From Methylobacterium terricola (GTDB lineage: Bacteria; Pseudomonadota; Alphaproteobacteria; Rhizobiales; Beijerinckiaceae), in contig NZ_VDDA01000002.1 in NCBI RefSeq assembly GCF_006151805.1, forward strand, positions 1 to 64,000: a DNA stretch of 64,000 nt, given 5' to 3'. Shown piece after piece: positions 63,698 through 64,000 of this stretch (positions within the stretch are counted from its first letter, which is position 1; each line of letters opens with the position of its first letter). The notes beneath the pieces are model-generated. The model made no database searches, was not told where the DNA came from, and worked only from the letters and a program-made list of their open reading frames with translations. Both the position numbers and the translations under genes were made by a program.

Positions 63698-64000
63698 TCA
63701 GCTTGCCTTGGTCAAGCGCTCCCAGTTGCCGTGCGCGAACATCGCCCGTTCCGCCTCGCCGAGCGGCCCACGTTCGAGGAAGCCGCGCGCATCGCGCCCG
63801 GGGCGATACTGGTAGGGGTAGTCGGTCGAGAACAGCAGGCGGTCGGGTCCGACGATCTCGACGCAGCGCGCCAGGTACGCGTCGCTGAACATCCCGCTCG
63901 CGGTGACGTGGAGATTGTTCCGCGCGACCTCGGCGATGCGCCGCTCGAGCCCGGCCGCCCGGTCGAGGGCGGCGAGCCGTTCGAGGTAGAACAGCACCAC
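63698..64000 (-). CDS. Amidohydrolase family protein, C-terminal part (5' end beyond window)
   Basis: The visible 100 residues run from the window edge to the stop at 63698. They contain VARNNLHVTASGMFSDAYLA, the metal-site Asp in GPDRLLFSTDYPYQYRP, and the typical C-terminal helix (LGEAERAMFAHGNWERLTK). This is the ACMSD/gamma-resorcylate decarboxylase branch of the amidohydrolases. Members decarboxylate or hydrolyse aromatic acids. The N-terminal metal ligands are outside the window, so the substrate cannot be proposed. Confidence 0.85.
   Translation of the reverse strand: MVLFYLERLAALDRAAGLERRIAEVARNNLHVTASGMFSDAYLARCVEIVGPDRLLFSTDYPYQYRPGRDARGFLERGPLGEAERAMFAHGNWERLTKAS

Overview
The window is about 70% GC. 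Its gene set (sdhCDAB, hslVU, glutamine-dependent nadE, a soluble-type ftsK, a YcjX/YcjF pair, a PobR/PobA pair, a TMEM43 homologue) and its alphaproteobacterial phage/GTA gene families suggest a Hyphomicrobiales (Rhizobiales) chromosome, most likely Methylobacterium or a close relative. That assignment is inferred from gene content and codon usage; there is no rRNA gene here to confirm it. No tRNA, rRNA, CRISPR array, IS transposase or integrase was seen.

Region 1 (1-18896) is a phage-derived element cut by the left window edge. A leftward block of tightly overlapping structural genes runs from a small terminase subunit to a DUF2793 fibre-type protein. The tail half follows the gene order of the Rhodobacter-type gene transfer agent (GTA): DUF3168, tail tube, assembly chaperone, tape measure, DUF2460, DUF2163 hub, NlpC/P60 peptidase, TIM-barrel megatron. 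The head half belongs to a different phage lineage (DUF1073 portal, DUF2213, Gp24-like cement, DUF2184 capsid). Upstream of the terminase lie a phage-encoded NusG paralogue, a small membrane protein and, divergently, an S24-type repressor with a putative Ala-Gly self-cleavage site. No integration, replication or lysis genes lie between the repressor and the host genes to its right. A GTTC-N7-GTTC sequence, the alphaproteobacterial LexA box, overlaps the -35 of a predicted promoter for the structural operon. The element therefore looks like an SOS-linked, possibly domesticated particle factory; this remains a hypothesis.

Region 2 (18967-32000) is host chromosome. It holds a secreted protein, an aldo/keto reductase, an AraC-type regulator divergent from p-hydroxybenzoate hydroxylase, a PACE efflux protein divergent from its LysR-type regulator, the YcjF/YcjX pair with an unknown secreted protein, a SixA-like phosphatase, and a MoxR ATPase with two unknown membrane proteins. 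Two dispersed palindromic repeat types sit in its gaps, and one of them also interrupts the phage head operon.

Region 3 (32235-45600) holds a PLP-dependent sulfur-amino-acid enzyme, a CPA2 antiporter, a RecD-like helicase, a P-loop kinase, a frameshifted degenerate EAL gene, hslVU, a metallo-beta-lactamase-fold hydrolase, a PilZ protein, an isochorismatase-family hydrolase and nadE. At 41561-41795 there is a compact unit: putative promoter, a Shine-Dalgarno sequence complementary to 13 nt of the 16S 3' end, a 23-codon ORF and a terminator.

Region 4 (45784-64000) holds ftsK with a very long repeat-rich linker, a lolA family gene, an exonuclease III gene, a membrane-tethered TAXI protein, a protease-inhibitor-like lipoprotein, sdhCDAB, a LysR regulator, an unknown secreted protein, TMEM43, MntR, a soluble PAS-containing chemotaxis receptor and the 3' end of an amidohydrolase gene.
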